The notes under the pieces are model-generated. The model searched no databases, was not told the DNA's origin, and saw nothing but the letters and a program-made list of their open reading frames with translations. A program made the position numbers and the translations under genes. Shown one piece after another: positions 1 through 6,913 of a stretch of 21,714 nt of DNA; positions within the stretch are counted from its first letter, which is position 1, and each line of letters opens with the position of its first letter. Source of the stretch: Chloroflexota bacterium (GTDB taxonomy: Bacteria > Chloroflexota > UBA6077 > JADZDV01); NCBI GenBank assembly GCA_020850915.1, contig JADZDV010000101.1:1-21714 (forward strand), in the 5' to 3' direction.

Positions 1-179
1 CGACGGACGTGACCGGGTCGATCAAGCTCCCGGAGGGGGTAGAGATGGTGATGCCCGGGGACAACGTGAGGATGGAGATCGAGCTGGTGACGCCGGTGGC
101 GCTGGAGGAGGGGGTGAGGTTTGCGATCCGGGAAGGCGGGCGGACGGTGGGGGCCGGGGCGATCAGCGCCATCCTGTAG
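1..179 (+). CDS. tuf: Elongation factor Tu, C-terminal end (partial)
   Basis: The gene enters from the left edge; only the last 58 or so codons are present, ending in TAG at 177-179. The visible residues are the third beta-barrel domain of EF-Tu: [20 protein letters not shown], then an [24 protein letters not shown] strand and the RTVGAG stretch that ends nearly every bacterial EF-Tu. EF-Tu delivers aminoacyl-tRNA to the ribosome as a GTP complex in the cytoplasm; this domain contacts tRNA and EF-Ts. The stop codon lies 32 nt before rpmG on the same strand, so the two are probably co-transcribed, an arrangement common in bacteria. Identification is firm; the missing N-terminal GTPase part cannot be assessed. 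Confidence 0.97.
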   Translation, partial: TDVTGSIKLPEGVEMVMPGDNVRMEIELVTPVALEEGVRFAIREGGRTVGAGAISAIL

Positions 180-211
180 GCCGACCCCGCGCCTGTTGCT
201 AGGAGGGCCGT

Positions 212-376
212 ATGGCCAAGAAAGCGAATAGGATCCTCATCACGCTGGCGTGTCCCGACTGCAAGGAGCGGACGTACCACACGGAGAAGAACCGACAGAA
301 CGATTCCGACAGGTTGACGCTCAGCAAGTACTGCCCGCGCTGTCGCAAGCACACGGAGCACCGCGAGACACGGTAG
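212..376 (+). CDS. rpmG: 50S ribosomal protein L33 (zinc-binding form)
   Basis: A 54-residue basic protein of the 50S subunit. The start [20 protein letters not shown] and the end HTEHRETR are typical of L33. Two CxxC pairs (C14/C17 and C41/C44) mark the zinc-binding (C+) form. An AGGAGG at 201-206 sits 5 nt before the ATG, so the start is clear. It follows tuf by 32 nt and is closed by a strong hairpin terminator about 20 nt downstream. In many bacteria rpmG is followed by tRNA-Trp, secE and nusG; none of these is visible here. Confidence 0.97.
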   Translation: MAKKANRILITLACPDCKERTYHTEKNRQNDSDRLTLSKYCPRCRKHTEHRETR

Positions 377-396
377 CGCGCATTTCAGAGAATCAG

Positions 397-440
397 ACGC
401 CCGGGAGATTTGGGTCTTCGTGAATCTCCCGGGCGTTCTT
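397..440 (+). terminator. Intrinsic terminator after rpmG
   Basis: A perfect 14-bp inverted repeat (397-410 with 423-436) around a 12-nt loop, followed by TCTTGTTT. The stem is GC-rich in the middle, and the T-tract is short and interrupted. It lies 20 nt after the rpmG stop and should end the tuf-rpmG transcript. Confidence 0.85.
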
Positions 441-820
441 GTTTGGGAGCTAGGCTCGCAGATATCCTACGTTTGGAGGCTATGTCACCAAGATACCATA
501 GTAATTGCATAGAAATTCCACGGCGCATTCATGGTCCTGGCGTCTGGGCGCCGTCTGCGTGACACTGTGGAACGGCTTCGTTCGTTGATTAGACATGAAG
601 AAGTCTGTTGCGCTCCTGTCTCAGCATGCACTGACTTTCGTACCGTCGGCAACACTGTGGCGCGCTCAGACCTCCATCGTCAGACTTCCATTCTCAGACT
701 TCCATCGCGGGTTCTGAGAGCTCATGAGTCCCGTGTCATCCGTGCCAGCGTCGCGCGACACCAGGCAGGGCGTGAAAGCCGCGATCGGCCGGCTCAGGGT
801 TGGCCGGGAGGGATTGTTCG
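437..820. other. Intergenic region before the sedolisin gene
   Basis: About 380 bp with no convincing gene. The part from 440 to 530 is clearly more AT-rich than its surroundings. I checked for a tRNA-Trp and secE after rpmG and found neither. No -35/-10 pair stands out enough to call. The 9-mer ACACTGTGG occurs twice (in 561-571 and 652-660), and a triple 14-bp repeat lies at 666-707. The promoter of the protease gene is presumably here. Confidence 0.5.
666..707 (+). repeat. Three tandem 14-bp direct repeats
   Basis: Three adjacent copies of a 14-mer: TCAGACCTCCATCG (666-679), TCAGACTTCCATTC (680-693) and TCAGACTTCCATCG (694-707). Copies 1 and 3 differ at one base; copy 2 differs from copy 3 at two. 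They end about 110 bp before the protease start. Direct iterons of this size can be regulator binding sites, but they may equally be a replication-slippage product. Confidence 0.7.
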
Positions 821-2602
821 TTGACCACGCGAAGCTTCGGGGCTCGTCGCCTCCTCGCGACGCTGCTCCTCGTCGGGGGCGTCGCAACCGCTCCCACCTC
901 TACCAGTGCCGCCGCCGCGCAGCCCTCGACGACCGAACAGCTTCGCCCGCGCACACCGCCCACGACCCAGAACGAGCGTGTCTGCGGCGCCCCGGCCCAG
1001 GGGAAGGCGCAGTGCCTGTCTCGCATCATCGTCGACCAGGGAGCGCGCCCGTTCGCTGCCGCGGTGCCGAACGGCTACGGACCGCTGCAGTTCACGAAGG
1101 CGTACGGTCTCGCCGGACCTTCCGCGAACACGATCGTGGCGATCGTGGATGCCTACGACCACCCGAATATTCAGAGCGACCTCGATACCTACAGCGATAC
1201 CTTCGGTATTCCGCGACTGCCGGCCTGCACAACGGGTATCGCCGCCTCCACCGTCCCCTGCTTCCAGAAGGTAGACCAGAACGGCGGCCAGAGCTATCCC
1301 GCCACCAACTCCGGCTGGGCGGTGGAGATCGCACTCGACGTCGAGGTGCTCCACGGTATCTGCCCCGCCTGTCGGATTCTGCTGGTCGAGGCGGATTCCG
1401 AGTACAACGTCGATCTCGACGCAGCCGTCGATCGCGCCGTGGCGCTCGGCGCGAGGGTGGTATCGAACTCCTACGGCTCGCTGGAAGACCCTGACCAGAC
1501 CGTCGAGGACAGCCACTTCGACCGCCTGGGCATCGCCTTCGTGGCAAGCTCCGGGGATGACGGGTACGGGGTCAGCTATCCCGCCTCCTCGCGCTTCGTC
1601 ACCGCCGCCGGTGGCACGACGCTGCACCTCAGCAGCGACTCCTCGTACAGGGGCGAGTCTGTCTGGAGCGGCTCCGGCAGCGGCTGCAGCCGCTACGAGT
1701 CAAAACCGGTCTGGCAGACTGACAGCGCCTGTCGGAACCGGACGGTGGCGGACGTCGCCGCCGACGCTGACCCCGCGACTGGCGCCGCGGTGTACAGCTC
1801 GGTCGCCTACCAGGGCAGGAGCGGCTGGTTCGTCGTTGGCGGCACGAGTCTGTCGGCTCCGATTGTAAGCGCGGTCTACGCGCTGGCCGGACCGCTGCCC
1901 TCCAGCGTCCGTGGGAATTCCGTTCCCTACGCCCAGTTCTCCGCCTCGAACTTCCGCGACGTTCGCTCGGGTAGAAATGGCTCATGCCTGACGTATCTCT
2001 GCAAGGGTGTCAGTGGTTACGACGGTCCAACCGGCCTGGGCACGCCGCTCGGCATCGGCGGTTTCACCGGTGCAGGCGGTCAGGTGATCCCCACTGTCAC
2101 CCTCTCGGTCCAACGGACCGGGACCGGCAGCGGTCGAGTCTCGAGCACGGACGGGAAGATCAACTGCGGCGTGGTCTGTACGTCCGACTACCTGACCGGC
2201 TCAGCGGTACAGCTCACGGCCGTGCCGACGAGCGGCTCTACCTTCACTGGCTGGAGCGGCGACTGCACCGGTACGGGCGTCTCGTGCTCACTCGCCTTGA
2301 CCGCCGACGCGACGGCTACAGCGGCGTTCGGACCGAAGCCGTGTGATGCGCCGACCGCCGCCATTACGAAGCCGAAGCCGGGTCGCCAGAAATCGAGTCG
2401 GGTGTCGTTCCGCGGCACCTACAGGATCGGCCGTGGCTGCTCGCTCGGTTCGGCGGTCTGGGACTTTGGCGACGGATCGACCGCCAGCGGTAAGTCGTCT
2501 GGGCACACGTTTGCCCCGACCTCGGCACACCACGTCGCCTTCACGGTCACCGATAGCGCCGGGCAGCAGGCGACGGCTTCGATCGACATCAGCGTTCCGT
2601 GA
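821..2602 (+). CDS. Secreted sedolisin-like (S53) serine-carboxyl peptidase with C-terminal repeat and PKD-like domains
   Basis: A 593-residue exported protease. The chosen start is TTG at 821: GGGAGGG at 806-812 is correctly spaced and residues 1-34 then form a normal signal peptide (Arg-rich n-region, LLATLLLVGG core, Ala-rich end). The frame is also open from a TTG at 800. The S53 catalytic set is visible: Glu169 and Asp173 in VEIALDVE, oxyanion Asp246 in SSGDDGYG and nucleophile Ser343 in GGTSLSAP. A GYDGPTGLGTP segment near 405-415 matches the family's calcium site. There is no room for the usual 170-200 residue pro-domain. After the catalytic domain come an InlB/Flg_new-type repeat (about 424-500, with two Cys pairs and GWSGDC) and a PKD-like domain (about 507-593, WDFGDGST), likely for surface or substrate binding. 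The gene stands alone. The family is secure; the substrate is unknown. Confidence 0.92.
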   Translation: MTTRSFGARRLLATLLLVGGVATAPTSTSAAAAQPSTTEQLRPRTPPTTQNERVCGAPAQGKAQCLSRIIVDQGARPFAAAVPNGYGPLQFTKAYGLAGPSANTIVAIVDAYDHPNIQSDLDTYSDTFGIPRLPACTTGIAASTVPCFQKVDQNGGQSYPATNSGWAVEIALDVEVLHGICPACRILLVEADSEYNVDLDAAVDRAVALGARVVSNSYGSLEDPDQTVEDSHFDRLGIAFVASSGDDGYGVSYPASSRFVTAAGGTTLHLSSDSSYRGESVWSGSGSGCSRYESKPVWQTDSACRNRTVADVAADADPATGAAVYSSVAYQGRSGWFVVGGTSLSAPIVSAVYALAGPLPSSVRGNSVPYAQFSASNFRDVRSGRNGSCLTYLCKGVSGYDGPTGLGTPLGIGGFTGAGGQVIPTVTLSVQRTGTGSGRVSSTDGKINCGVVCTSDYLTGSAVQLTAVPTSGSTFTGWSGDCTGTGVSCSLALTADATATAAFGPKPCDAPTAAITKPKPGRQKSSRVSFRGTYRIGRGCSLGSAVWDFGDGSTASGKSSGHTFAPTSAHHVAFTVTDSAGQQATASIDISVP

Positions 2603-2662
2603 CAGGACGCGCGGGACGGCCACCGCCGCCACGCGGGTGTGGACGAGAAGCGGTCACCTCGT

Positions 2663-2696
2663 AAGGTGGATGCCTTCCCAAGGTGGATGCCTTCCC
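2663..2696 (+). repeat. Perfect tandem duplication of 17 bp
   Basis: AAGGTGGATGCCTTCCC occurs twice head to tail (2663-2679 and 2680-2696). It lies in the 150-bp gap between the convergent protease and acyl-CoA dehydrogenase genes and looks like a recent slippage event. Confidence 0.8.
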
Positions 2697-2714
2697 AGTC
2701 GTTACCCAGGCCAT

Positions 2715-2734
2715 GGCCACCGACCGAGGTGGCC
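2715..2734 (-). terminator. Hairpin downstream of the acyl-CoA dehydrogenase
   Basis: GGCCACC (2715-2721) pairs perfectly with GGTGGCC (2728-2734) around a 6-nt loop, 20 bp beyond the stop codon of the minus-strand gene. There is no T-tract, so it is a weak terminator candidate or an mRNA-stabilising hairpin. It could serve either convergent gene. Confidence 0.4.
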
Positions 2735-2753
2735 CGCTGACGTTCTCGTTCGG

Positions 2754-3944
2754 CTAGAGGCCGCGCTTGATGCCCGCCAGCACACGCAGACGATGGATCT
2801 GGTTCGTGCCGTCGGAGTGGAACATCGTCGAGGCGTCCCGCAGGAGCTTTTCGACGGGCAGGTTCTTCATGATCCCGGAGCCGCCGTGGATCTCCAGGCA
2901 ATACCGGGCGCAGTCGAACGCCGCCTCGGACGCGAAGACCTTCGACATGCCGGGCAGCCGACTGTCGAACGGCTCCTGGTAGTCCGTCGCCCAGGCGGCC
3001 TTCCACACCAGCAGCCGCGCGCATTCGATCCGCGTGGCCATGTCGGCGAGTATCATCCCGATCGCCTGGTGATCGATGATCGGCTGGCCGCCCTGGACGC
3101 GCTGCTTCGCGTAGGCTGCGGCCAGCTCGTACGCTTCGCGGCCAACCCCGAGGATCAGCGCCGCCGCGGTGGTCGGACCGCCCCGCATGAACGCGCGGAT
3201 CATGCTGCCGTAGGTGCCCTCTTCGCCGATGCGGTCCGCCACCGGCACTTCCAGGTTCTCGAAGACCAGGTCAGCGTTGTTGATCAGCCGCTGGCCGACC
3301 TTGTCCCAGATCGCGCCGATCTCCAGCCCCGGCGTGCCGCGCTTGACCAGGAAGCCCGTCATCGCCTCGGAGAACGTCGATGATCGGTTGGTTCGCGCCA
3401 CGATCGCGTACAGGCTGGCGTCGGACCCGATCGAGATGAAGCCCTTCTCGCCGTTGATGACGTACCGGTCGCCGCGCTGCTCGGCGTAGGTCTGTGGACC
3501 GGCGCCGGGGACGTCGTAGGGCAGGATAGCGTCCGAGCCGGCCGAGTGCTCGGTCATACCCACTGCCAGGAGCGCCCGGTCGTCGCGCATGAACGGCAGC
3601 AGGAATCGCTCCCGCTGGTCGTCGTTGCAGAAGCGGAAGAGCATCCGTGCCAGGCGCGATGTCTGGTCGAAGACGGTGGCCACGCCGAGGTCGGCGGCAC
3701 CCAGCTCTTCGTTCATGATGCATTGGGTCAGGATGTCCGCGCCGGCGCCGCCGTACGCCGCGGGTGCGAGCAGGGTACGGAAGCCGAGCCGCGAGCCGCG
3801 CTCCACGAGGTCCCAGGGGAAACGCTCGGTCGGGTCAGGGATCGCCTCGCGTTCACGTCGAACCGGCTTGACCTCCCGCTCGGCGAACTCCCGAGCCGCC
3901 TGCTGAATCGCCTGTTGCTCCTCGGTGAGCGTGAGGCCGATCAT
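2754..3944 (-). CDS. Acyl-CoA dehydrogenase family flavoprotein
   Basis: A 396-residue cytoplasmic FAD enzyme of the family that introduces an alpha-beta double bond into acyl-CoA thioesters. The chosen ATG at 3944 has GAGAGGTGG just upstream and gives MIGLTLTEEQQ; the frame is open 39 nt further, without support. Landmarks: an all-helical N-domain; MTEHSAGSD (130-138) in place of the usual TEPxxGSD; YVINGEKGFIS (161-171) in the middle beta-domain; WDKVGQR (213-219); and in the C-terminal helical domain GGSGIMK, LLRD and HSDGTNQIHR. The position that is the catalytic Glu in MCAD-type enzymes (EGT) is Asp378 here (DGT), so the base may be Asp378 or may lie elsewhere. No electron-transfer flavoprotein, thiolase or CoA ligase gene adjoins it, so the substrate cannot be inferred. 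Confidence 0.93.
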   Translation of the reverse strand: MIGLTLTEEQQAIQQAAREFAEREVKPVRREREAIPDPTERFPWDLVERGSRLGFRTLLAPAAYGGAGADILTQCIMNEELGAADLGVATVFDQTSRLARMLFRFCNDDQRERFLLPFMRDDRALLAVGMTEHSAGSDAILPYDVPGAGPQTYAEQRGDRYVINGEKGFISIGSDASLYAIVARTNRSSTFSEAMTGFLVKRGTPGLEIGAIWDKVGQRLINNADLVFENLEVPVADRIGEEGTYGSMIRAFMRGGPTTAAALILGVGREAYELAAAYAKQRVQGGQPIIDHQAIGMILADMATRIECARLLVWKAAWATDYQEPFDSRLPGMSKVFASEAAFDCARYCLEIHGGSGIMKNLPVEKLLRDASTMFHSDGTNQIHRLRVLAGIKRGL

Positions 3945-4036
3945 GCCACCTCTCTCCGCTCCGCCGGCCGGCCGCGCTGCCACGCGAGGCTGTGGGCGGA
4001 TTCAGCTCCTGGTCTGTGGCCGGGGGCGTGGCCTGT

Positions 4037-4065
4037 CTTGTAGCACGGCGCACGGGGCTGCACAA
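4037..4065 (-). promoter_or_regulatory. Sigma-70-type promoter for the acyl-CoA dehydrogenase
   Basis: Read on the minus strand: TTGTGC (4065-4060), a 17-nt spacer and TACAAG (4042-4037). Transcription would start near 4030, leaving a leader of about 85 nt before the ATG at 3944. Both hexamers match the consensus at four or more positions and the spacing is ideal; not tested. Confidence 0.45.
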
Positions 4066-4137
4066 GGTCGGGCTGCCCGCGGGGCCGCGCGTCAGGCTCG
4101 AAGCGCTGTGTTTGACTCGACGCCGGGCGTGTCCCGA

Positions 4138-4146
4138 TGCCAGAAT
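4138..4146 (+). promoter_or_regulatory. Extended -10 element, leaderless start of the PAC2 gene
   Basis: TGCCAGAAT (TGn plus CAGAAT) ends 6 nt before the ATG at 4153, so transcription would begin at or next to the start codon. No Shine-Dalgarno precedes this ATG, which agrees with a leaderless mRNA. A TTGACT at 4112-4117 is too far away (23 nt) to be a regular -35. Confidence 0.4.
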
Positions 4147-4152
4147 GACCTC

Positions 4153-5076
4153 ATGTTGACCGTTCATTACCTTCCGGAGCCTCGGCGGTGCACGGCGGTC
4201 TGCGCGGTGAACGGCTGGTCGGACGCCGGCTCAGCCGCGAGCGGAGCGCTCAACTACCTGCTGGCCAGGTGGGATGCTCGCCGGTTCGCCGAGTATGACG
4301 CCGACGCGCTCTTCAACTACACCGTGACCCGGCCGGTCACGAAGCGGCCGGGTGGTGGCAAGCGCCTGCTGCACTGGCCAGACCTCGCCTGGTACGAGCT
4401 GCGCGCCCCGAACAGCGAGCACGACCTCGTCCTGCTCGTCGGCCCGGAGCCGGACCTGCGCTGGCGAGAGTTCTGCCGGACCACCGCCGACATGCTGGGT
4501 CGCCTGAGCGCTGAGATGGTCCTGACGCTTGGGGCGTTCTTTGGCTCCGTGCCGCACACTGGCCCGGTCAGGATCTTCGGCCGCTCAACAGACGCCACGT
4601 TACGCAAGCGGATCTGGTCGCTCGGCTTCACCGACACGGAGTACGAAGGTCCCACTGGCCTGGTCACCGCCCTGATCGACGCGGCCTCGTCCCGGGACAT
4701 CGCCGCGGCCGGACTGTGGGCTGCCGCTCCGATGTACCTCCAGGGCACGCCGAACCCGAAGGTCTCCGCCGCGCTGCTACAGACGGTCGAGGTCCTGATC
4801 GGGGTTGACCTCGGCGTTGAGGAGCTGTCCGCCGCCGGCCGCGACTTCGAGCTGCGGGTGGACGAGGCGATCCGGACCCGGCCGGACTTCGAGAGGATCG
4901 TCCGCGGCCTCGGTGTACCGCTGGAGAACACCCCGCCCACTCCGACCATCTCGGCCGAGGACGAGGCGCGGCGGGTGGCTGGTGAGCCCGCCGAGCTGCC
5001 CACAGTTGACGGGGTACTGGGCGAGCTCGAGTCGTTTCTGAAGAACCTGCGCCAGGACGAACCTGAGGGTGACTGA
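4153..5076 (+). CDS. PAC2 family protein (proteasome assembly chaperone-like fold)
   Basis: A 307-residue soluble protein. It shows the PAC2 pattern: AVNGWSDAGSAAS near residues 18-30 after a first beta strand, HDLVLLVGPEPDLRW in the middle, a TLGAFFGSVPHTGP strand-loop, GPTGLVTALIDAA, and LWAAAPMYLQGTPNPKVSAALL with LLQTVEVLIGVDL. In eukaryotes PAC2-type proteins help assemble the proteasome; the bacterial members have no settled role. The C-terminal 60 residues are acidic and Pro/Glu-rich. The frame is open upstream to 3925, but that part is low-complexity and overlaps the neighbouring promoter, so the ATG at 4153, next to an extended -10, was chosen. Monocistronic and convergent with fabI. 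No proteasome gene lies in the window. Confidence 0.85.
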   Translation: MLTVHYLPEPRRCTAVCAVNGWSDAGSAASGALNYLLARWDARRFAEYDADALFNYTVTRPVTKRPGGGKRLLHWPDLAWYELRAPNSEHDLVLLVGPEPDLRWREFCRTTADMLGRLSAEMVLTLGAFFGSVPHTGPVRIFGRSTDATLRKRIWSLGFTDTEYEGPTGLVTALIDAASSRDIAAAGLWAAAPMYLQGTPNPKVSAALLQTVEVLIGVDLGVEELSAAGRDFELRVDEAIRTRPDFERIVRGLGVPLENTPPTPTISAEDEARRVAGEPAELPTVDGVLGELESFLKNLRQDEPEGD

Positions 5077-5138
5077 GTGGCTGGTGGCTAGTGGCTGGTC
5101 ACCAACCACGAACCACTAACCACGAACCACGAACCACC
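5077..5138. repeat. Heptamer-repeat imperfect palindrome between convergent genes
   Basis: Three GTGGCTG-type heptamers (5077-5083, 5084-5090, 5091-5097) are followed, after GTCACC, by five AACCACG-type heptamers (5104-5138). The two arms can pair as a long imperfect hairpin: GTGGCTGG/CCAACCAC closes a TCA loop and the next heptamers continue in register with regular mismatches. It starts right after the PAC2 stop codon and ends 2 bp before the fabI stop codon, so it may act as a bidirectional terminator, although no T-tract is present. Confidence 0.75.
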
Positions 5139-5140
5139 AG

Positions 5141-5914
5141 CTACATGCCGACGCAGTGGTAGCCGGCGTCGACGAAGATCACTTCGCCGGTGATGCCGCT
5201 GGACCAGGAGCTGCACAGGAACACGGCCGCGTTGCCGACTTCGTCGGCGTCCACGTTGCGGCGGAGCGGCGCGCGCTTCTCCATGTGCTCCTCCATAACT
5301 GTGAAGCCGGCGATCGAGCGCGCGGCCAGGGTGCGGATCGGGCCGGCAGAGATGGCGTTCACTCGGACGTTCTTCGGGCCGAGCTCGGCTGCCAGGTAGC
5401 GGACGCTCGCGTCAAGGGCTGCCTTGGCCACGCCCATCAGGTTGTAGTTCTGGACCGCCCGCTCGCCGCCGAGATAGGTCATCGTGACGACGGCCCCGCC
5501 TCCGCGTTTGTCAAACAGTGGCTCCGCTCGCTTCACGCAGGCGGGTAGCGAGTAAGCGCTGATGTCAAGCGCCTGGGCGAAGTTGTCGCGTCGCGTGTCG
5601 GTGAAGCGGCCTTCCAACTCCTCCCGCGCGGCGAACGCCAGGCTGTGGACGAGGATGTCGAGGCCGCCGAAGCGCGCGTCCACCGCGGAGAAGACCCGGT
5701 CGACGTCTTCGTCCCGGGTCACGTCGCACGGCAGCACGAGCGGATCGTCGCCGAGCGTGGAGGCGAGCTCTCGCACCGTGCCTTCCAGCCGCTCGCCCTG
5801 GTAGGTGAACGCCAGCTCGGCCCCCTCGCGCGCGAGAGCCTGGGCGATGTGCCAGGCGATGCTGCGCCGGTTTGCCACGCCGAGGACCAATCCCTGCTTG
5901 CCAGCCAGAAGCAC
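5141..5914 (-). CDS. fabI: Enoyl-[acyl-carrier-protein] reductase (NADH), FabI
   Basis: A 257-residue short-chain dehydrogenase that catalyses the last step of each fatty acid elongation cycle: reduction of trans-2-enoyl-ACP with NAD(P)H. FabI-specific features are the cofactor loop GVANRRSIAWHIAQAL (12-27), and Tyr147, Tyr157 and Lys164 in the order Y-x9-Y-x6-K (TYLGGERAVQNYNLMGVAK); ordinary SDR enzymes have Y-x3-K. NAISAGPIRTLAA (186-198) and FLCSSWSSGITGEVIFVDAG are also FabI-like. The start is GTG at 5914, with AAGGGAG 6 nt upstream. proC lies 36 nt upstream on the same strand, so the two are probably one transcript. Triclosan-type inhibitors target this enzyme class. Length is normal. 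Confidence 0.95.
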   Translation of the reverse strand: MLLAGKQGLVLGVANRRSIAWHIAQALAREGAELAFTYQGERLEGTVRELASTLGDDPLVLPCDVTRDEDVDRVFSAVDARFGGLDILVHSLAFAAREELEGRFTDTRRDNFAQALDISAYSLPACVKRAEPLFDKRGGGAVVTMTYLGGERAVQNYNLMGVAKAALDASVRYLAAELGPKNVRVNAISAGPIRTLAARSIAGFTVMEEHMEKRAPLRRNVDADEVGNAAVFLCSSWSSGITGEVIFVDAGYHCVGM

Positions 5915-5950
5915 TGCCGGCTCCCTTCTCGTGTGTCGTGTCGGGGCGTC

Positions 5951-6766
5951 TTAGCCCTTGCCCAGCTCCCGGGATCGCTCCGTCGCCGCGACGACGGCGT
6001 TGATCAGCGCGGCGCGGACGCCGCCAGACTCCATTGCGTGCAGGCCGGCCGCCGTGGTGCCGCCGGGCGAGGTCACCATCTCTCGCATCTGGACCGGATG
6101 GCGGTTCGTCTGCTGGATCATCTGCGCGGTGCCGACGAACGTCTGCAGGGTCAGCATGGTCGAGACGTCGCGCGCCAGGCCAACCCGGACGCCGGCCTCG
6201 ATGAACGCCTCGATCAGCAGCGCCACGAAGCCAGGACCGCTGGCGGACAGCGCGGTCACGGCGTCCAGCGCGTACTCCGGCAGCATGACCGCCTGTCCCA
6301 CCGCCCGCATCAGGGCGCAGATCAGCTCGCCGTGCTCTGGTGAGGCGTGCGTCCCCAGCGCCACCGCCGCTACGCCGGCCCCGATCAGCGCCGGCGTGTT
6401 CGGCATGACCCTCACTACCGGCACACGGGGCGTGAGGCCGCTCTCGAGTCGCCGGATCGTGACGCCGGCCGCGATCGAGACGAGGACCTGCGTCGGCTTG
6501 AGCAGATGGCCGATCTCGGCCAGCAGGGTGCCCGCGTCCTGCGGCTTGACGGCGATCAGCACAACCTCGCCGGCCGACAGCCCGGTCGTGTTGTCGGCCG
6601 CCGTCTGAATGCCCAGCTCCCTCTGGAGGTACTCCAGGCGCTCTGGCCGGATGTCAGTCGCGGTGATGCTGTCCGGTCCGAGCAGCCTGGCTCGGAGCAC
6701 GCCGCGCATCAGCGCCTCGGCCATCTGGCCGGCGCCGACGAAGAGCAGAGGGGGGAACGCTGTCAT
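5951..6766 (-). CDS. proC: Pyrroline-5-carboxylate reductase
   Basis: A 271-residue cytoplasmic enzyme for the final step of proline synthesis: NAD(P)H reduction of 1-pyrroline-5-carboxylate. The N-terminal Rossmann motif is FVGAGQMAEALMRG (GxGxMA), followed by VLIAVKPQ and VVRVMPNTPALIGAG. The C-terminal dimer domain holds ALSASGPGFVALLIEAFIEAG and the family signature MREMVTSPGGTTAAGLHAME. A GTG and an ATG adjoin at 6769 and 6766; GGAGG is 4 nt before the ATG but only 1 nt before the GTG, so the ATG was chosen. It is followed after 36 nt by fabI. A TACAAT box 28 nt upstream of the start is the likely -10. Confidence 0.96.
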   Translation of the reverse strand: MTAFPPLLFVGAGQMAEALMRGVLRARLLGPDSITATDIRPERLEYLQRELGIQTAADNTTGLSAGEVVLIAVKPQDAGTLLAEIGHLLKPTQVLVSIAAGVTIRRLESGLTPRVPVVRVMPNTPALIGAGVAAVALGTHASPEHGELICALMRAVGQAVMLPEYALDAVTALSASGPGFVALLIEAFIEAGVRVGLARDVSTMLTLQTFVGTAQMIQQTNRHPVQMREMVTSPGGTTAAGLHAMESGGVRAALINAVVAATERSRELGKG

Positions 6767-6793
6767 CACGCCTCCGCGTGTCTGTTCGGCAAG

Positions 6794-6799
6794 ATTGTA
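6794..6799 (-). promoter_or_regulatory. -10 box upstream of proC
   Basis: TACAAT on the minus strand, 28 nt before the proC ATG, leaving a leader of about 20 nt that includes the GGAGG. No -35 hexamer is recognisable at 16-18 nt. Confidence 0.35.
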
Positions 6800-6913
6800 G
6801 GCCGGGCGCGCTCCGCGGGGCGATGTGGCGTTGGGAGCTCGGCAGGCTCGTGTCGGGAGCTCTCCGGTATCATCGTTGGGGCAGCACTGCCGTCAGAGCA
6901 CGTACGGGGACTG

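Noticed and set aside
377..530. Possible tRNA-Trp or secE after rpmG
   Set aside because: No cloverleaf or SecE-like frame could be drawn; the strong inverted repeat is a terminator.
3925..4152. N-terminal extension of the PAC2 gene by 76 codons
   Set aside because: The added residues are Arg/Gly/Ala-rich and non-homologous, and the segment contains the promoter of the divergent acyl-CoA dehydrogenase.
5077..5138. CRISPR-like array
   Set aside because: Units are only 7 bp, directly adjacent without spacers, and the two halves are complementary; it is a palindromic tandem repeat.
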